NCBI RefSeq assembly: GCF_030326305.1
Contig: NZ_JACAKB010000006.1
Location: 98,284 to 162,283 of the forward strand
DNA length: 64,000 nucleotides
DNA from: Myroides odoratimimus
GTDB lineage: Bacteria > Bacteroidota > Bacteroidia > Flavobacteriales > Flavobacteriaceae
Direction of reading: 5' to 3'
The notes under the pieces are model-generated. The model saw only the letters and a list, made by a program, of their open reading frames with translations. It made no database searches and was not told where the DNA came from. The position numbers were made by a program, and so were the translations under genes. Position 1 is the stretch's first letter; every line of letters starts with the position of its first letter. Positions 37,901 to 45,877 of this stretch are shown piece after piece.

Positions 37901-38171
37901 CATTGATGTATGTAATTATGGGATGTTAAAGTTATCTATGATAGATGCTTGTACTACATATGAGATATATACTTCAGAAACAGGATCAGACCAATTAACA
38001 GAAGTAACTCCGTTCGAATTCTACTTAAAAGGATTGTCACAAGGTGAACAAACCATCTGGATTCAGAATGTTAGAAGTGGTTGTCCATTAGGGCCACGTA
38101 TCCCAGTTAAAGTGAATGTGAAAAATTGTTCTGTCAAGACAAACTTGAATATCACACACAAAATCAAATAA
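31974..38171 (+). CDS. Giant repeat-containing secreted surface protein with DUF11 and Ig-like domains
   Basis: 2065 residues with a Sec signal peptide (basic start, LLLLLVLFVPLVQSLGQ, cleavage near 29). Two discoidin-like repeat types alternate. Type 1, with an LLGG-GKL-GLL-L-G-H-F-E core, lies near 30-205, 395-570, 745-925 and 1633-1795. Type 2, with SLDLL...YDR-I, lies near 213-375, 575-740, 933-1093 and 1797-1965. Between them, near 1103-1370, are two DUF11-type domains (VEYIIHVKNVGAADVPTLLI; ITYTISVENKGNKALRNVLL), then about three Ig-like domains to 1626. No T9SS C-terminal sorting domain is seen; it ends NVKNCSVKTNLNITHKIK. A cell-surface adhesin role is inferred. It is first in an operon with fibre-like proteins, a T9SS type-B substrate and PorP/SprF. 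Confidence 0.85.
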   Translation: MKQKTTFSLWKRLLLLLVLFVPLVQSLGQTKIYATDLISDKNVDNPRYATDGNLASKGTLHAHPGALMLGKKSGFLEYKFPNAVPKGKQTYIKIGMENNELLNGLLGGSVGKLLSGLLNELLLGSHRFDVSAYNGNNKVLEVKSVDGFGTKQAKLIQDKDGEYMIAFQLDQSFDRMTVGNSSTALLGLTGDKLLDVYDTYYVKEDGGSCSRPIGTSFDSAGIEIDLLGGLLQNKFYEAIDGKENTYSLLKRDGAVNVGVGGYISQFFYFPTSSNEATTVNLTIESPKGLLSLDLLSAIELRAYNGDKEVYTKSLEGGLLNGVNLLGLLKTPGKKTLTFAPGKAFDRIELRANNTLNVGLLSDGLRIYDIERFDTAKCPNPNIIVPAPTESPFDIAACATVLKDFKNVDFVTNAIDGNNETFATLYANNGSLLSALPSSGMIELAYNQKVAAHTTSYIRIDSDKDVLEALLGGTLGKLVDGVAGLLLGDHYFEVEAFSNGVSVSKSSSISGFEGTTNGVVSLVQDKIGRYYLAVTPTTEYNSIRITNKVTGLPTGEQRMLKVYNMCREIGSDPCYPAQFTSYNQVGLNLSIASLNEAGVKNPYHAISGNSSNYSEISSGTLAVGTGVKQVIYFPKPSSNGDKLEVRVQFNPNSVLSLDLLGSYKVTTYLGSTKKQEFTLKQGLLNNLDLLGLLQSGGVQSLVFDTSVEAFDRVEISTVTLLNLGVTPAIRLYNVKRINDVCIDPMTESPFVSSICATELLGSKYVDDISNIFNGNFDSFATINSDAGILLGGNKRAGFVEVGYDHIVKAGTTSYIRFDYDKGILKGLLGGSLGNIVSGLLNNIVLGDHFFEIEVKDENGVVLEGNSRGIATTFKNGEIRVVSDKLGRTYLAITPTKDYKSVKITDRNESLLGILAPATSMNVYNMCYEGNADSCVDAFATSFDFTGLALTVNDLSGAGVEYPERAIDSNTTNYSRISLGTLNVAGSVKQWVFFNSVSDKDDVTNIKFRTESGGVDLNVLGRLEIKAYLGDKVVNTLDLSSGLINGINVLDLINKGDIVNLPYTPGVEYDRISIGLKSVLNVSVFPPINLYSVERSCQSLNQDLVSWKSYKVNGDSTVQKVTGGEEVEYIIHVKNVGAADVPTLLIEDRLPAGLTWTSGGTHSNGVVTFKKEDVLVVDGVVTFSFKARVNTDLEGISQIRNIAVVKVDETDKGVNTYPAIDNKDPKAPNTSEKPGTVLVVDPLYDIELSKVGSSNGKISNQAQLGDEITYTISVENKGNKALRNVLLNDVLGNVLGSEIEIVEVGSGVIQNSTISYVIAQLNVGQKETYVVRTKVIGLPTTNKISNKVISIYTLPDNTIKTKEVVFELASNCNDIFENSIVVEQVADVCAYTEFVLKAALTNLAPKDLKNPIFKWYKNADLSDMPLVGQEVKTTIASTTKFYVTVEGLGYCFNGTPAEVEVKTLVSPAKPVVSSTQADICEGTLTTLSTIEGATEYQWFLNGVLIEAEDEKGQPVRFGHSIEVNTGGDYSVIVSNGICYSQESDAFTVKVKEAAELSIEGDQRIITKVNVAIKLPKVTSKNGTVTWYNEKGELFNETEITFAVPGIYTYTVVADLNGCSTAENIIITVLDSNNCPPQIERVYAKDKTTWGSIITGGIANKTNAIDGNPTTYSEIVTGLGLLGIGTTWQNIYFDEVVPAGTPVTIKLGKQYSGLMLAGGLSVQGLDENDKPIGTLKSVQGGLLDLLAADNVIEYTFVPTSSGKPKAFKGVRVSQGSLLGLAQISKVYGVYYSKSGNISCAPVATNINSGVLDVLHGVQDLGLGVASATASVTNPWNAVDNKPDTYALISRGVAVLNEASLTVVFKQQAMPGDELHIITEIPGNPILSLELIKGYSIQRYLGDKKVGPKLEGGLDVLGLKLLGLGYGNKHKVIVAPYDEQPYDRVKISYGSVVGVLGDFTRIYDVNIVPTIGTGVKEDEVIDVCNYGMLKLSMIDACTTYEIYTSETGSDQLTEVTPFEFYLKGLSQGEQTIWIQNVRSGCPLGPRIPVKVNVKNCSVKTNLNITHKIK

Positions 38172-38203
38172 TTAGAAACAACAATATTTATATATAAAAA
38201 GAT

Positions 38204-40339
38204 ATGAAAAAAATCACATTATTAGCGGTATTATTAGGAACAACATATTTCGCAAACGCACAAGTAGGGATCGGTACGCCGGACCCTGCTACTTCTGCAG
38301 AATTAGACATCGTAGCTAAGGCAGGAAATAAAGGTATTTTGATTCCTCGTGTTGCATTAAAAAATACAACAGAATTCCAAATGGCTGGTAAGGTTGCTGA
38401 GAGTACTAGCTTATTAGTATTTAATAAAACAGAAGTAAAGAATCAAGTACCTACAGGTTTTTACTACTGGGATGGTGCTAAATGGAATAGAATAGTAGGG
38501 AAAGAAGAGTTAGATACTGTAATTAAGAATTTAGGTGATAATATTACGAATATCACTACTAAATTAGAAAGTGACGTTAAGAATCTTCAAGCAGTAGTGA
38601 ACTACATATTACCGTCTAACCCTGATAATAAGGATGATAAAGGAAATCCAGTAGTTACTGAAAAGCATACTACGATTGTTTATAATCCTGAGACTAAAGA
38701 AATGTTCTATGTGACTTATGATAATGGAAAGTATACGACTAATCAGATTGACATTACTAAGATGGTACAAGGAGTAGAAACTAATACTTTCTTTAAAGAC
38801 ATCAAAGACGCAAATGGTAAAACAACTGGCTATGTATATTTCAACGAAAAAACGATTGTAGAAGCTATTGATAAAGAAACCGATCCAGCTAAGATTAAAG
38901 ATATACTTGATAAGTTAGATGGAAATACAAAAGGAGCTATCAAGATTGACGTTAAAGGAACTGTAGTAAACAACTTCAAAGAAATCTTAGAAGCACCTAC
39001 TACAATCACTGTAACTACAAAAGATGGAGATAAAACTTTCACAACTGTAGAAGAGTATTTACAGTATATCTCTCAGTCTGCTGATGGTAATGTAATCTAT
39101 AAAAATTTAGGAGATACTACTAACCCTAACTGGGTATTCCAATACTATGATAAAGCTACAGGAAAATATGAGACTATTGTTTTACGTGATTTAGTAGCAG
39201 AAACGGAGTCTAAAACTACTATTGTTACTTATGAAAATAAACAATACTATTTATCAGAAGCATATATTGTAGGAGGAGGAGAATTAGATGTGACTAAATG
39301 GACTGCAGTTCCAGCTGGAGCTATTCATGTAGATGTAGTAGGTGGAGTGATTAATAATATCGAAGAGATCTTAACGACTAAAGGAAATATCACTATCCAA
39401 GTAGGAGGAAAAGATATGAACTTTACATCTGTAGAAGAGTACTTGCAGTACATCACTCAGTTCTCAGAAGGTAATGTTATCTATAAGAATATCAGTACTG
39501 ATTCAACAAAACCAAATTGGGTACTACAGTACTGGGACAATACTGCAAATGAGTACAAAACTATCAACCTAACAGATCTTGTTGCTTCAGTAGAAACTAA
39601 GACTAATATCCTTAGAGCAGAAGCTACAGCAGATAAGACATTATCTATCTATGAAGCTGTAGTAGCACCAGTACAAGATAATGTTAAGAAAGGAGAAATC
39701 TTCTATAAGTATAATAATGAAGATAAAGGGGAGCAATTCATCAATATGACGGCAGATATTATCTCTTCTATTAACAACAATGAAGAAGTGAAGAATGCAT
39801 TGACTAATATCTTAAACCAAGGTGGTAACGTGTACTTCGGTGATCATGATAATGATGCAGCTACAGATAATGTATTCTATACAATGAAAATTGTAAATGG
39901 TAAAGAAGTGAAGACTCCTATTGAATTACCAGCTTCATTTTTATTAAAGATTATCAACGATTATAAAGAGGTAATTAAACAAGCTTTAGGAGATAATATC
40001 ACAAACGAAGGAGATATCGTATTCACAGGGAATATCTATAATGGACGTCAAGTATTATTAGCTAAAGGAAGTACTAAAGCAAATGGAGAATCTGCTAGAA
40101 CTGAAGGAGTAACATTAGAGAATGCTACAGGTGATAACGCTATCAATGGTGTGTTATCTATCAAAGTACTAAAAGCAGGTGTAGTAGTTACAGAATCAAC
40201 AAAAGATGTTGTGGTATCAGGTACTAAGATCGACTTTAATATCGGTGTAGGAAATATCTATACAGCTTTACCAAAAGATACTTACGAAGTTGTAGTAGAG
40301 TACCTAGGTAAAGAGGTAAAGCCTACAACTCAACCATAA
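38204..40339 (+). CDS. Secreted fibre-like protein with conserved head domain
   Basis: 711 residues. The signal peptide MKKITLLAVLLGTTYFANA precedes QVGIGTPDPATSAELDIVAK and GNKGILIPRVALKN, the head motif common in Bacteroidota surface and tail-fibre-like proteins, then FYYWDGAKWNR (about 87-97). The body has two tandem repeats (about 245-345 and 375-465) with TVEEYLQYISQSADGNVIYK and SVEEYLQYITQFSEGNVIYK, then GGNVYFGDHDND and a C-terminal beta domain with IGVGNIYTALPKDTYEVVVE. Heptad-like stretches suggest a trimeric or filamentous fibre (inference). It is 32 nt after the giant protein gene. Paralogues lie at 40441, 51009, 52763 and 54506. Confidence 0.8.
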   Translation: MKKITLLAVLLGTTYFANAQVGIGTPDPATSAELDIVAKAGNKGILIPRVALKNTTEFQMAGKVAESTSLLVFNKTEVKNQVPTGFYYWDGAKWNRIVGKEELDTVIKNLGDNITNITTKLESDVKNLQAVVNYILPSNPDNKDDKGNPVVTEKHTTIVYNPETKEMFYVTYDNGKYTTNQIDITKMVQGVETNTFFKDIKDANGKTTGYVYFNEKTIVEAIDKETDPAKIKDILDKLDGNTKGAIKIDVKGTVVNNFKEILEAPTTITVTTKDGDKTFTTVEEYLQYISQSADGNVIYKNLGDTTNPNWVFQYYDKATGKYETIVLRDLVAETESKTTIVTYENKQYYLSEAYIVGGGELDVTKWTAVPAGAIHVDVVGGVINNIEEILTTKGNITIQVGGKDMNFTSVEEYLQYITQFSEGNVIYKNISTDSTKPNWVLQYWDNTANEYKTINLTDLVASVETKTNILRAEATADKTLSIYEAVVAPVQDNVKKGEIFYKYNNEDKGEQFINMTADIISSINNNEEVKNALTNILNQGGNVYFGDHDNDAATDNVFYTMKIVNGKEVKTPIELPASFLLKIINDYKEVIKQALGDNITNEGDIVFTGNIYNGRQVLLAKGSTKANGESARTEGVTLENATGDNAINGVLSIKVLKAGVVVTESTKDVVVSGTKIDFNIGVGNIYTALPKDTYEVVVEYLGKEVKPTTQP

Positions 40340-40375
40340 TTTAAAAAACAACAAACAACAATTAATTCTTTTCAG

Positions 40376-40424
40376 AAAGGGAGAGGCTAAAGCCAACTCA
40401 CAATAACGGCCTCTCCCTTTTATT
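40376..40424 (+). terminator. Hairpin/terminator with AACTCACAATA loop, copy 4
   Basis: AAAGGGAGAGGC (40376-40387) pairs with GCCTCTCCCTTT (40409-40420), then TTTTATT. The 21-nt loop holds AACTCACAATA at 40395-40405, the same element as in the three hairpins upstream of the operon. It may be a partial terminator or an mRNA processing or stability element between the second and third genes. Confidence 0.75.
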
Positions 40425-40440
40425 AAATCAAACTCACATT

Positions 40441-41058
40441 ATGAAAAAAATATATTTAAGTATAGCCATATCATTTCTTGCAACAGCTGGTTTTGCTCAG
40501 ACTAAGATCGGTGTTGTTGGTAAATCTAACCCAGATGTAAACACGAATGCTATCTTAGAATTAGAAGCAGAGAATAAAGGTCTTCTTTTACCTCGTGTTG
40601 CGTTAACTGAAACTACGAAAGCAAATCCTCTAAGTGCTCACGTAAGCGGGATGACGGTGTATAATACAGCTACTGTAGCGGATGTTGTGCCGGGGTTTTA
40701 TTATAACGATGGTTCGAAATGGCAACAGATGGTAACAACAGACAATAAAGCTGTGAAGTTCTTCTATATGCCTACGATCACTTTTGATACGAGTGTTCTT
40801 GGAGATGGTACAAAAGAACTATACGAAGAGTATAAAAAGCAGTTCACTATGCAGAGCGGAAATGCAGTAAAGAGTACTAGCGCACCAGCTGTTATTCCTC
40901 ATTTTCCAGCAGCTAGTGATTTATACTACTATGTTACAGACTTTGATTCTGCTGTGTTTTCAGATATCGTTATAGATGATAATGGAGTAATGACTTACAA
41001 GATTATTGGTAATGGTACTCCTACTTCTATCATGAATATCGTATTCGTGGTAAAATAA
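40441..41058 (+). CDS. Short secreted protein with fibre-head domain
   Basis: 205 residues. The signal peptide MKKIYLSIAISFLATAGFAQ precedes the head motif (IGVVGKSNPDVNTNAILELE, then NKGLLLPRVALTETT and GFYYNDGSKWQQM). It lacks the long repeat body of its paralogues and ends in a distinct ~110-residue beta-rich domain. The gene lies after the hairpin at 40376-40424 and 23 nt before the T9SS substrate gene. It may be a cap or base subunit of the fibre family (inference). Confidence 0.8.
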   Translation: MKKIYLSIAISFLATAGFAQTKIGVVGKSNPDVNTNAILELEAENKGLLLPRVALTETTKANPLSAHVSGMTVYNTATVADVVPGFYYNDGSKWQQMVTTDNKAVKFFYMPTITFDTSVLGDGTKELYEEYKKQFTMQSGNAVKSTSAPAVIPHFPAASDLYYYVTDFDSAVFSDIVIDDNGVMTYKIIGNGTPTSIMNIVFVVK

Positions 41059-41081
41059 CTAACTAGTAAAAGTGATTCACT

Positions 41082-42329
41082 ATGGTTAAGAAAAGAACAC
41101 TCTTAGTAGTTTCTGGCTTGTGCTCTATAGCTACTATGGCACAGACAGTAAACAAGGGAGGGCTATATGTAAGCCCAGAAGGGATAATGTCTACACATTA
41201 TGCCTTAGAGAATACAGATGAGGCGGACTTTAAAAATAACGGTACGCTATATGTCTATAATGATATTATAAACAACGGTGCTTTCTTTGATTATAAAGGG
41301 AAACTAGCACAAGGAACTACTATTTTTAAAAGTGATAAACAACAGACTGTATCAGGTAACAGTATCAGTAAGTTTAACAATGTAGTACTAAATAACACAG
41401 CGGATAATATTGCATTTAATGTTATTAATGATGTGGTAGTACAGGGTAAAGTAGACTTCCAAGACGGTATTGTCAATGTAGATGAGAAAGACGGGTCATT
41501 TACATTCTTAAAAGACGCAACGGCAGTTAATGCAAGTGATAATAGCTATATCCAAGGAACTGTAGACAAGGAAGGAAACAACGAGTTTGTGTTCCCTATT
41601 GGAGATAAGAAGTATTATCGAAACGCTACGATTACAGCGCCTAAAGAAGAAAAAGACATTTTCGTAGGGAGGTATAATTTAGATGATAAGAACTTCTTTA
41701 CTTCTCATAAGCATAAGTCTGGTATAGTAGAGTTAGTAAACGAAAGAGAGTATTGGCTAGTAGACCGTAACTCTAATGCGAAGAGCGATGTTATCTTGAC
41801 ATTAGGTTGGCATGCAGATACTACTCCAGCAGAGTTATTAAAGACTCCAGAGAAGAACTTACGTATTCTTCGTTGGGATGCTAAGGATCAGCTTTGGGTA
41901 GATGAGGGAGGTATCGTAGATGTCGATAATAAGACAGTGACTACACCTACATCTGTACGTGGATACGGATTCTTTACATTAGGTACTGTGAATACAGATT
42001 TGATATTAGATGGAGACGTAGTGATCTATAATCTAGTAACGCCTAATGGAGATGGAGAGAATGATTTCTTCTTAATTGATAATATTAATCGTTTCCCTAA
42101 TAATAAAGTTGAGATCTATAACCGTTGGGGAGTGAAGGTTTATGAGACTTCTAATTATGACAGTAATAATAACGTATTCAGAGGGTATTCTGATGGACGT
42201 GTTACAGTTAACTCTGGAGAGAAACTACCTACAGGAACTTATTATTATGTGATTAGCTATGAATACAGAAATGCTAGCGAAGCACATACAATTAGAAAAT
42301 CAGGGTATCTACATTTAGACAACAACTAA
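41082..42329 (+). CDS. T9SS type-B sorting domain (CHU_C) secreted protein
   Basis: 415 residues. The signal peptide ends near MAQ (about residue 21). The C-terminal ~105 residues are a gliding-motility-associated CHU_C domain: YNLVTPNGDGENDFFLIDNI, VEIYNRWGVKVYETSNYDSN, GTYYYVISYEY and KSGYLHLDNN. This type-B signal directs export by the type IX system and usually needs a PorP/SprF partner, which is encoded 10 nt downstream. The N-terminal 300 residues are beta-rich and may be a helix or sandwich platform for the other operon products (inference). Confidence 0.93.
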   Translation: MVKKRTLLVVSGLCSIATMAQTVNKGGLYVSPEGIMSTHYALENTDEADFKNNGTLYVYNDIINNGAFFDYKGKLAQGTTIFKSDKQQTVSGNSISKFNNVVLNNTADNIAFNVINDVVVQGKVDFQDGIVNVDEKDGSFTFLKDATAVNASDNSYIQGTVDKEGNNEFVFPIGDKKYYRNATITAPKEEKDIFVGRYNLDDKNFFTSHKHKSGIVELVNEREYWLVDRNSNAKSDVILTLGWHADTTPAELLKTPEKNLRILRWDAKDQLWVDEGGIVDVDNKTVTTPTSVRGYGFFTLGTVNTDLILDGDVVIYNLVTPNGDGENDFFLIDNINRFPNNKVEIYNRWGVKVYETSNYDSNNNVFRGYSDGRVTVNSGEKLPTGTYYYVISYEYRNASEAHTIRKSGYLHLDNN

Positions 42330-42339
42330 GATTTTACGA

Positions 42340-43272
42340 ATGACAATTAATAGAACAATAAGAAATATAAGTGTGTGTATGTTAACCTTGTTAGGAGCAC
42401 AACAAATGCAAGCACAACAAGACCCACAGTACACACAGTATATGTATAATACCTCTAATATTAACCCTGCTTATGCAGGTACTAGAGGTAACCTAAGTAT
42501 TTTCGGTAACTACCGTACACAGTGGGTTGGTTTAGATGGAGCGCCTAAGACAGCTAATCTGTCGGTGAGTACACCTCTAGGAGATTCAGGATTAGGATTA
42601 GGGGTGAACTATATGAATGATCGTATAGGAGCGATGGATGAGAATAATATCTCTGTAGACCTATCGTATGCTATCGATGTTAATCAAGACTATAAATTAG
42701 CATTTGGTTTAAAAGCTACGGCTAACTTACTGAATGTAGATTATACTCGTCTTAATATCTATAGTGGAAAAGACCCTGTAGCGATGACGAATATAGATAA
42801 TCAATTCTCACCTAATATAGGGGCAGGTCTGTATCTATATTCTGAGAAGTCATATTTAGGATTGTCTGTACCTAACTTTTTGACTACAGATCGCTACGAT
42901 GATAACGAGGTGACGACGATGCGTCAGAAAGCGCACTTCTACTTAATGGGAGGATATGTGTTTGAACTAAACCCTAGTTTGAAGTTTAAACCAGCTTTCT
43001 TAGCGAAGGCAGTTTCTGGGGCACCATTACAGATGGATCTGACAGCTAACTTCTTAATTATAGACAAGTTTACTGTAGGAGCAGCATATCGTTGGGATGC
43101 ATCAGTTAGTGCATTAGCAGGATTCCAAGTGAATGATAACTTATTCGTAGGATATTCTTATGATGCAGATACGACTAAGTTAGCGAATTACAACTCTGGA
43201 TCTCATGAGATATTCCTAAGATTCGATTTGTTTAATAATCGCACTCGTATGAATACACCAAGATTCTTTTAA
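42340..43272 (+). CDS. PorP/SprF family type IX secretion membrane protein
   Basis: 310 residues. After a signal peptide (about 1-26, ending MQAQ) comes the family opening DPQYTQYMYNTSNINPAYAG, then the beta-barrel-type alternating pattern with LSIFGNYRTQWVGLDGAPKT (about 48-67) and LGDSGLGLGVNYMNDRIG. SprF-type proteins sit in the outer membrane and anchor or translocate type-B T9SS substrates. The immediate upstream gene encodes such a substrate, and the downstream gene an OmpA/PD40 protein: the canonical trio. Confidence 0.94.
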   Translation: MTINRTIRNISVCMLTLLGAQQMQAQQDPQYTQYMYNTSNINPAYAGTRGNLSIFGNYRTQWVGLDGAPKTANLSVSTPLGDSGLGLGVNYMNDRIGAMDENNISVDLSYAIDVNQDYKLAFGLKATANLLNVDYTRLNIYSGKDPVAMTNIDNQFSPNIGAGLYLYSEKSYLGLSVPNFLTTDRYDDNEVTTMRQKAHFYLMGGYVFELNPSLKFKPAFLAKAVSGAPLQMDLTANFLIIDKFTVGAAYRWDASVSALAGFQVNDNLFVGYSYDADTTKLANYNSGSHEIFLRFDLFNNRTRMNTPRFF

Positions 43273-43287
43273 CGAAAACTATAAAGT

Positions 43288-45246
43288 ATGAAAAAGAAGG
43301 TTATTAAGTTTTTCTCAATAGCCTCTTTTTTCTTAATAACGGTAGGGGCAGTAGCTCAGACTAGTAAGGAGAAAAAAGCGGATAAGAGCTTTGACTACTA
43401 TGAGTATGTCAATGCGATCGAAATCTATGAGAAAATTATAAATAAAGGGTACAAAAGTGTTAATACACTTACTAAGTTAGCAGATGCTTATTACTTTAAA
43501 GGTGAGCTAAAGACTGCTCATAAGTGGTACGAAGAGTTATTTATTTTTGCAGAACAAGAAGGACATAAACTACCATCAGAGTACTACTATAGATATGCGC
43601 AGACGCTGCGTTCTATAGAGGATTATAAAAAGGCAGATGAGTATGTAAGTCGCTTTGCTGAATTAGAGAAGAGCGACAGTAGAGGTATATTATTCGAAGA
43701 AAAGAAAGATACTTACTTAAAGGAGATTAATGCCATGATACAGCGTTATGATCTGAAAGTACTGCCTATTAATAGTGTGTATTCTGACTATGGATCGAGT
43801 ATCTTAGGAGACCAATTAGTTTTTGCATCTGCTAGAGAAACAGAACATGGAGGTAGAGTACATAAGTGGACTAATGAAGCATTCACTACTCTATACAGTA
43901 CGGTGATCAGTAAAGACGGTAGTTTTAGCGAGCCTGAGCCTTTGGATAAGTTTGGAAATGCAAAGGTCAACGTAGCATCAGCTATTTTTACTAAAGATGG
44001 TAAGACGATGTACTTCACGAGTAATAACTTTAAGAAGAAAAAGAAAGTTCACAATGAAGATTATTACATCTTATTGAAGTTATATAAATCTACTTTAAAT
44101 GAAGATGGAGTATGGACAGAAGCTGTAGAGTTACCATTTAACTCAGATAATTTTAATACTGCTCATCCTGCTTTATCTCCAGATGAGAGATGGTTATACT
44201 TTGCTTCTGATAGAAGTGGTACACTAGGAGAGTCTGATATCTATAGAGTCTTTATAGAAGAAGACGGAAGCTATGGTACCCCTGAGAACTTAGGGGCTAG
44301 AATTAATACAGAAGGGCGTGAGACATTCCCTTTTATCTCTAAGGATAACTATCTCTACTTCTCATCAGATGGACGTCCAGGGCTAGGAGGGTTAGACGTA
44401 TATATGGCTAAGCTAAATGTGGATAATACCTTCGGTAAGGTAGCGAGTGTAGGTGCTCCTATTAACAGTTCTTCAGATGACTTTGCATTCTATATCAATG
44501 ATAAAAATAGAAAAGGATTTATCAGTTCTAATCGTGAGGGAGGAGTAGGAAGTGATGATATTTATTTCTTCCAAGTAGTAGACTGTAAGCAGCAGATAGA
44601 AGGAAAGGTGTTCAATACGAGTACAAAAGAACCGATAGCGAATGCCACAGTAGTATTATATGATAATGCGTATAAAGAACTAGCTACGATCACTACAGAT
44701 GCGAAGGGATATTATCTTACAGAAGCTTTAGACTGTAATTATAAGTTTAGATTAAAGGCTAGTGCAGATAAGTTTTTGACAGCAGAGGTATCTACGGTAT
44801 TAGGACGAGAGTTTAATGTATCTAAGACGGTGGATATAGGACTAGATCCTATAGTTGAAAAAATAGAGAAAGATGATGATTTATTTAAGAAATTGAAGTT
44901 AGATCCTATCTATTTTGACTTTGATAAAGCGACTATTCGACCTGATGCAGCAGTAGAGCTAGCGAAGGTAGTAGAAGTGCTTAATATGTATCCTAAACTG
45001 AAGATAGATGTGCGTTCGCATACAGATAGTAGAGGTAATGATGCTTATAATATGAAGTTGTCTGACCGAAGAGCTAAATCAACGATAGCTTGGATGGTAA
45101 AACAAGGAATAGAAGAAGATCGTATCAAGGGTAAAGGGTATGGAGAATCACAGTTAGTTAATAAATGTGCTAATAAAGTACCATGTACTATTAAAGAGCA
45201 TCAAGAAAATAGAAGAAGTGAGTTTATTATTCTGAATATAGAATAA
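43288..45246 (+). CDS. OmpA family protein with TPR and PD40 domains (PorE-like)
   Basis: 652 residues. Signal peptide about 1-24. TPR-like helices about 30-130 (FDYYEYVNAIEIYEKI). PD40/WD40-like beta propeller about 160-425 (HPALSPDERWLYFASDRSGT; FPFISKDNYLYFSSDGRPGL). Carboxypeptidase regulatory-like beta domain about 430-510. OmpA peptidoglycan-binding domain about 540-652 (YFDFDKATIRPDAAVELAKV; HTDSRGNDAYNMKLSDRRAK). PorE-type proteins tether the T9SS to peptidoglycan. It is last in the operon before a strong terminator and likely anchors the neighbouring PorP/SprF complex. Confidence 0.94.
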   Translation: MKKKVIKFFSIASFFLITVGAVAQTSKEKKADKSFDYYEYVNAIEIYEKIINKGYKSVNTLTKLADAYYFKGELKTAHKWYEELFIFAEQEGHKLPSEYYYRYAQTLRSIEDYKKADEYVSRFAELEKSDSRGILFEEKKDTYLKEINAMIQRYDLKVLPINSVYSDYGSSILGDQLVFASARETEHGGRVHKWTNEAFTTLYSTVISKDGSFSEPEPLDKFGNAKVNVASAIFTKDGKTMYFTSNNFKKKKKVHNEDYYILLKLYKSTLNEDGVWTEAVELPFNSDNFNTAHPALSPDERWLYFASDRSGTLGESDIYRVFIEEDGSYGTPENLGARINTEGRETFPFISKDNYLYFSSDGRPGLGGLDVYMAKLNVDNTFGKVASVGAPINSSSDDFAFYINDKNRKGFISSNREGGVGSDDIYFFQVVDCKQQIEGKVFNTSTKEPIANATVVLYDNAYKELATITTDAKGYYLTEALDCNYKFRLKASADKFLTAEVSTVLGREFNVSKTVDIGLDPIVEKIEKDDDLFKKLKLDPIYFDFDKATIRPDAAVELAKVVEVLNMYPKLKIDVRSHTDSRGNDAYNMKLSDRRAKSTIAWMVKQGIEEDRIKGKGYGESQLVNKCANKVPCTIKEHQENRRSEFIILNIE

Positions 45247-45270
45247 CACTGTTTCGGTTAGTAATTTTAA

Positions 45271-45306
45271 AAAAGCCAGTTTGTGATGACAGACTGGCTT
45301 TTTACT
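45271..45306 (+). terminator. Terminator of the surface-protein operon
   Basis: GCCAGTTTGT (45275-45284) pairs with ACAGACTGGC (45289-45298) with one wobble, flanked by A and T runs. Confidence 0.9.
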
Positions 45307-45423
45307 TTTTTAGTCAAATGTCATAGAACGGACAGAAAGGAATGATTCTATAGCCCTATTAGAGTGAGGTTGTTTTGTAATTCTATTCTTCAGTACTCTC
45401 CCTTCAATACCGCTACAAGATCT

Positions 45424-45494
45424 CTTCAAGACTTCTTCAAGAAAACAGGCTTGAACTAGAGCAATCTTGTCGTATTGTTGAAGAAGTGTTGAAG
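45424..45494. repeat. 17-bp inverted repeat with one mismatch
   Basis: CTTCAAGACTTCTTCAA (45424-45440) is the complement of 45478-45494 except at one position, with a 37-nt loop. It lies in the 45307-45826 gap, which has no gene. Each arm is itself a doubled CTTCAA-like unit. It may be a cruciform-forming repeat or a miniature-element remnant. Confidence 0.7.
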
Positions 45495-45826
45495 GAATTC
45501 AGACAAAGGCTTGTATATACTAGGATAGAGAGGTATTCGTGTATTATCTATTTTTGAAGTGTTCTATATTTAATGTTTTTATAGTTAGATGTTTATGTTT
45601 TTTTAGAGGCTTTTTTTTAAGGAAAAAAACACTATACTTTTTTTCAAAAAGAAGTGTAAATGGATGATATGAAGGATAAATATCAAAAAAAGAGGGTATA
45701 AAACGTCTTTTACACTAGGTAAGTACGTCATAACTCATTAAAAATGAAAAAAAGAGATAAGAATTATTCACAACAGAATGAAATAGGATTCGAAGATAGG
45801 GTGATGATTATCTCATATACTATTTC

Positions 45827-45858
45827 AACAAAAAAACCACCTGTTTAGAGGTGGTTTT
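45827..45858 (-). terminator. Terminator of the aminotransferase gene
   Basis: On the minus strand AAAACCACC (45858-45850) pairs with GGTGGTTTT (45841-45833) and is followed by a run of T. Confidence 0.88.
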
Positions 45859-45877
45859 CATATAGATAATAGATTGA

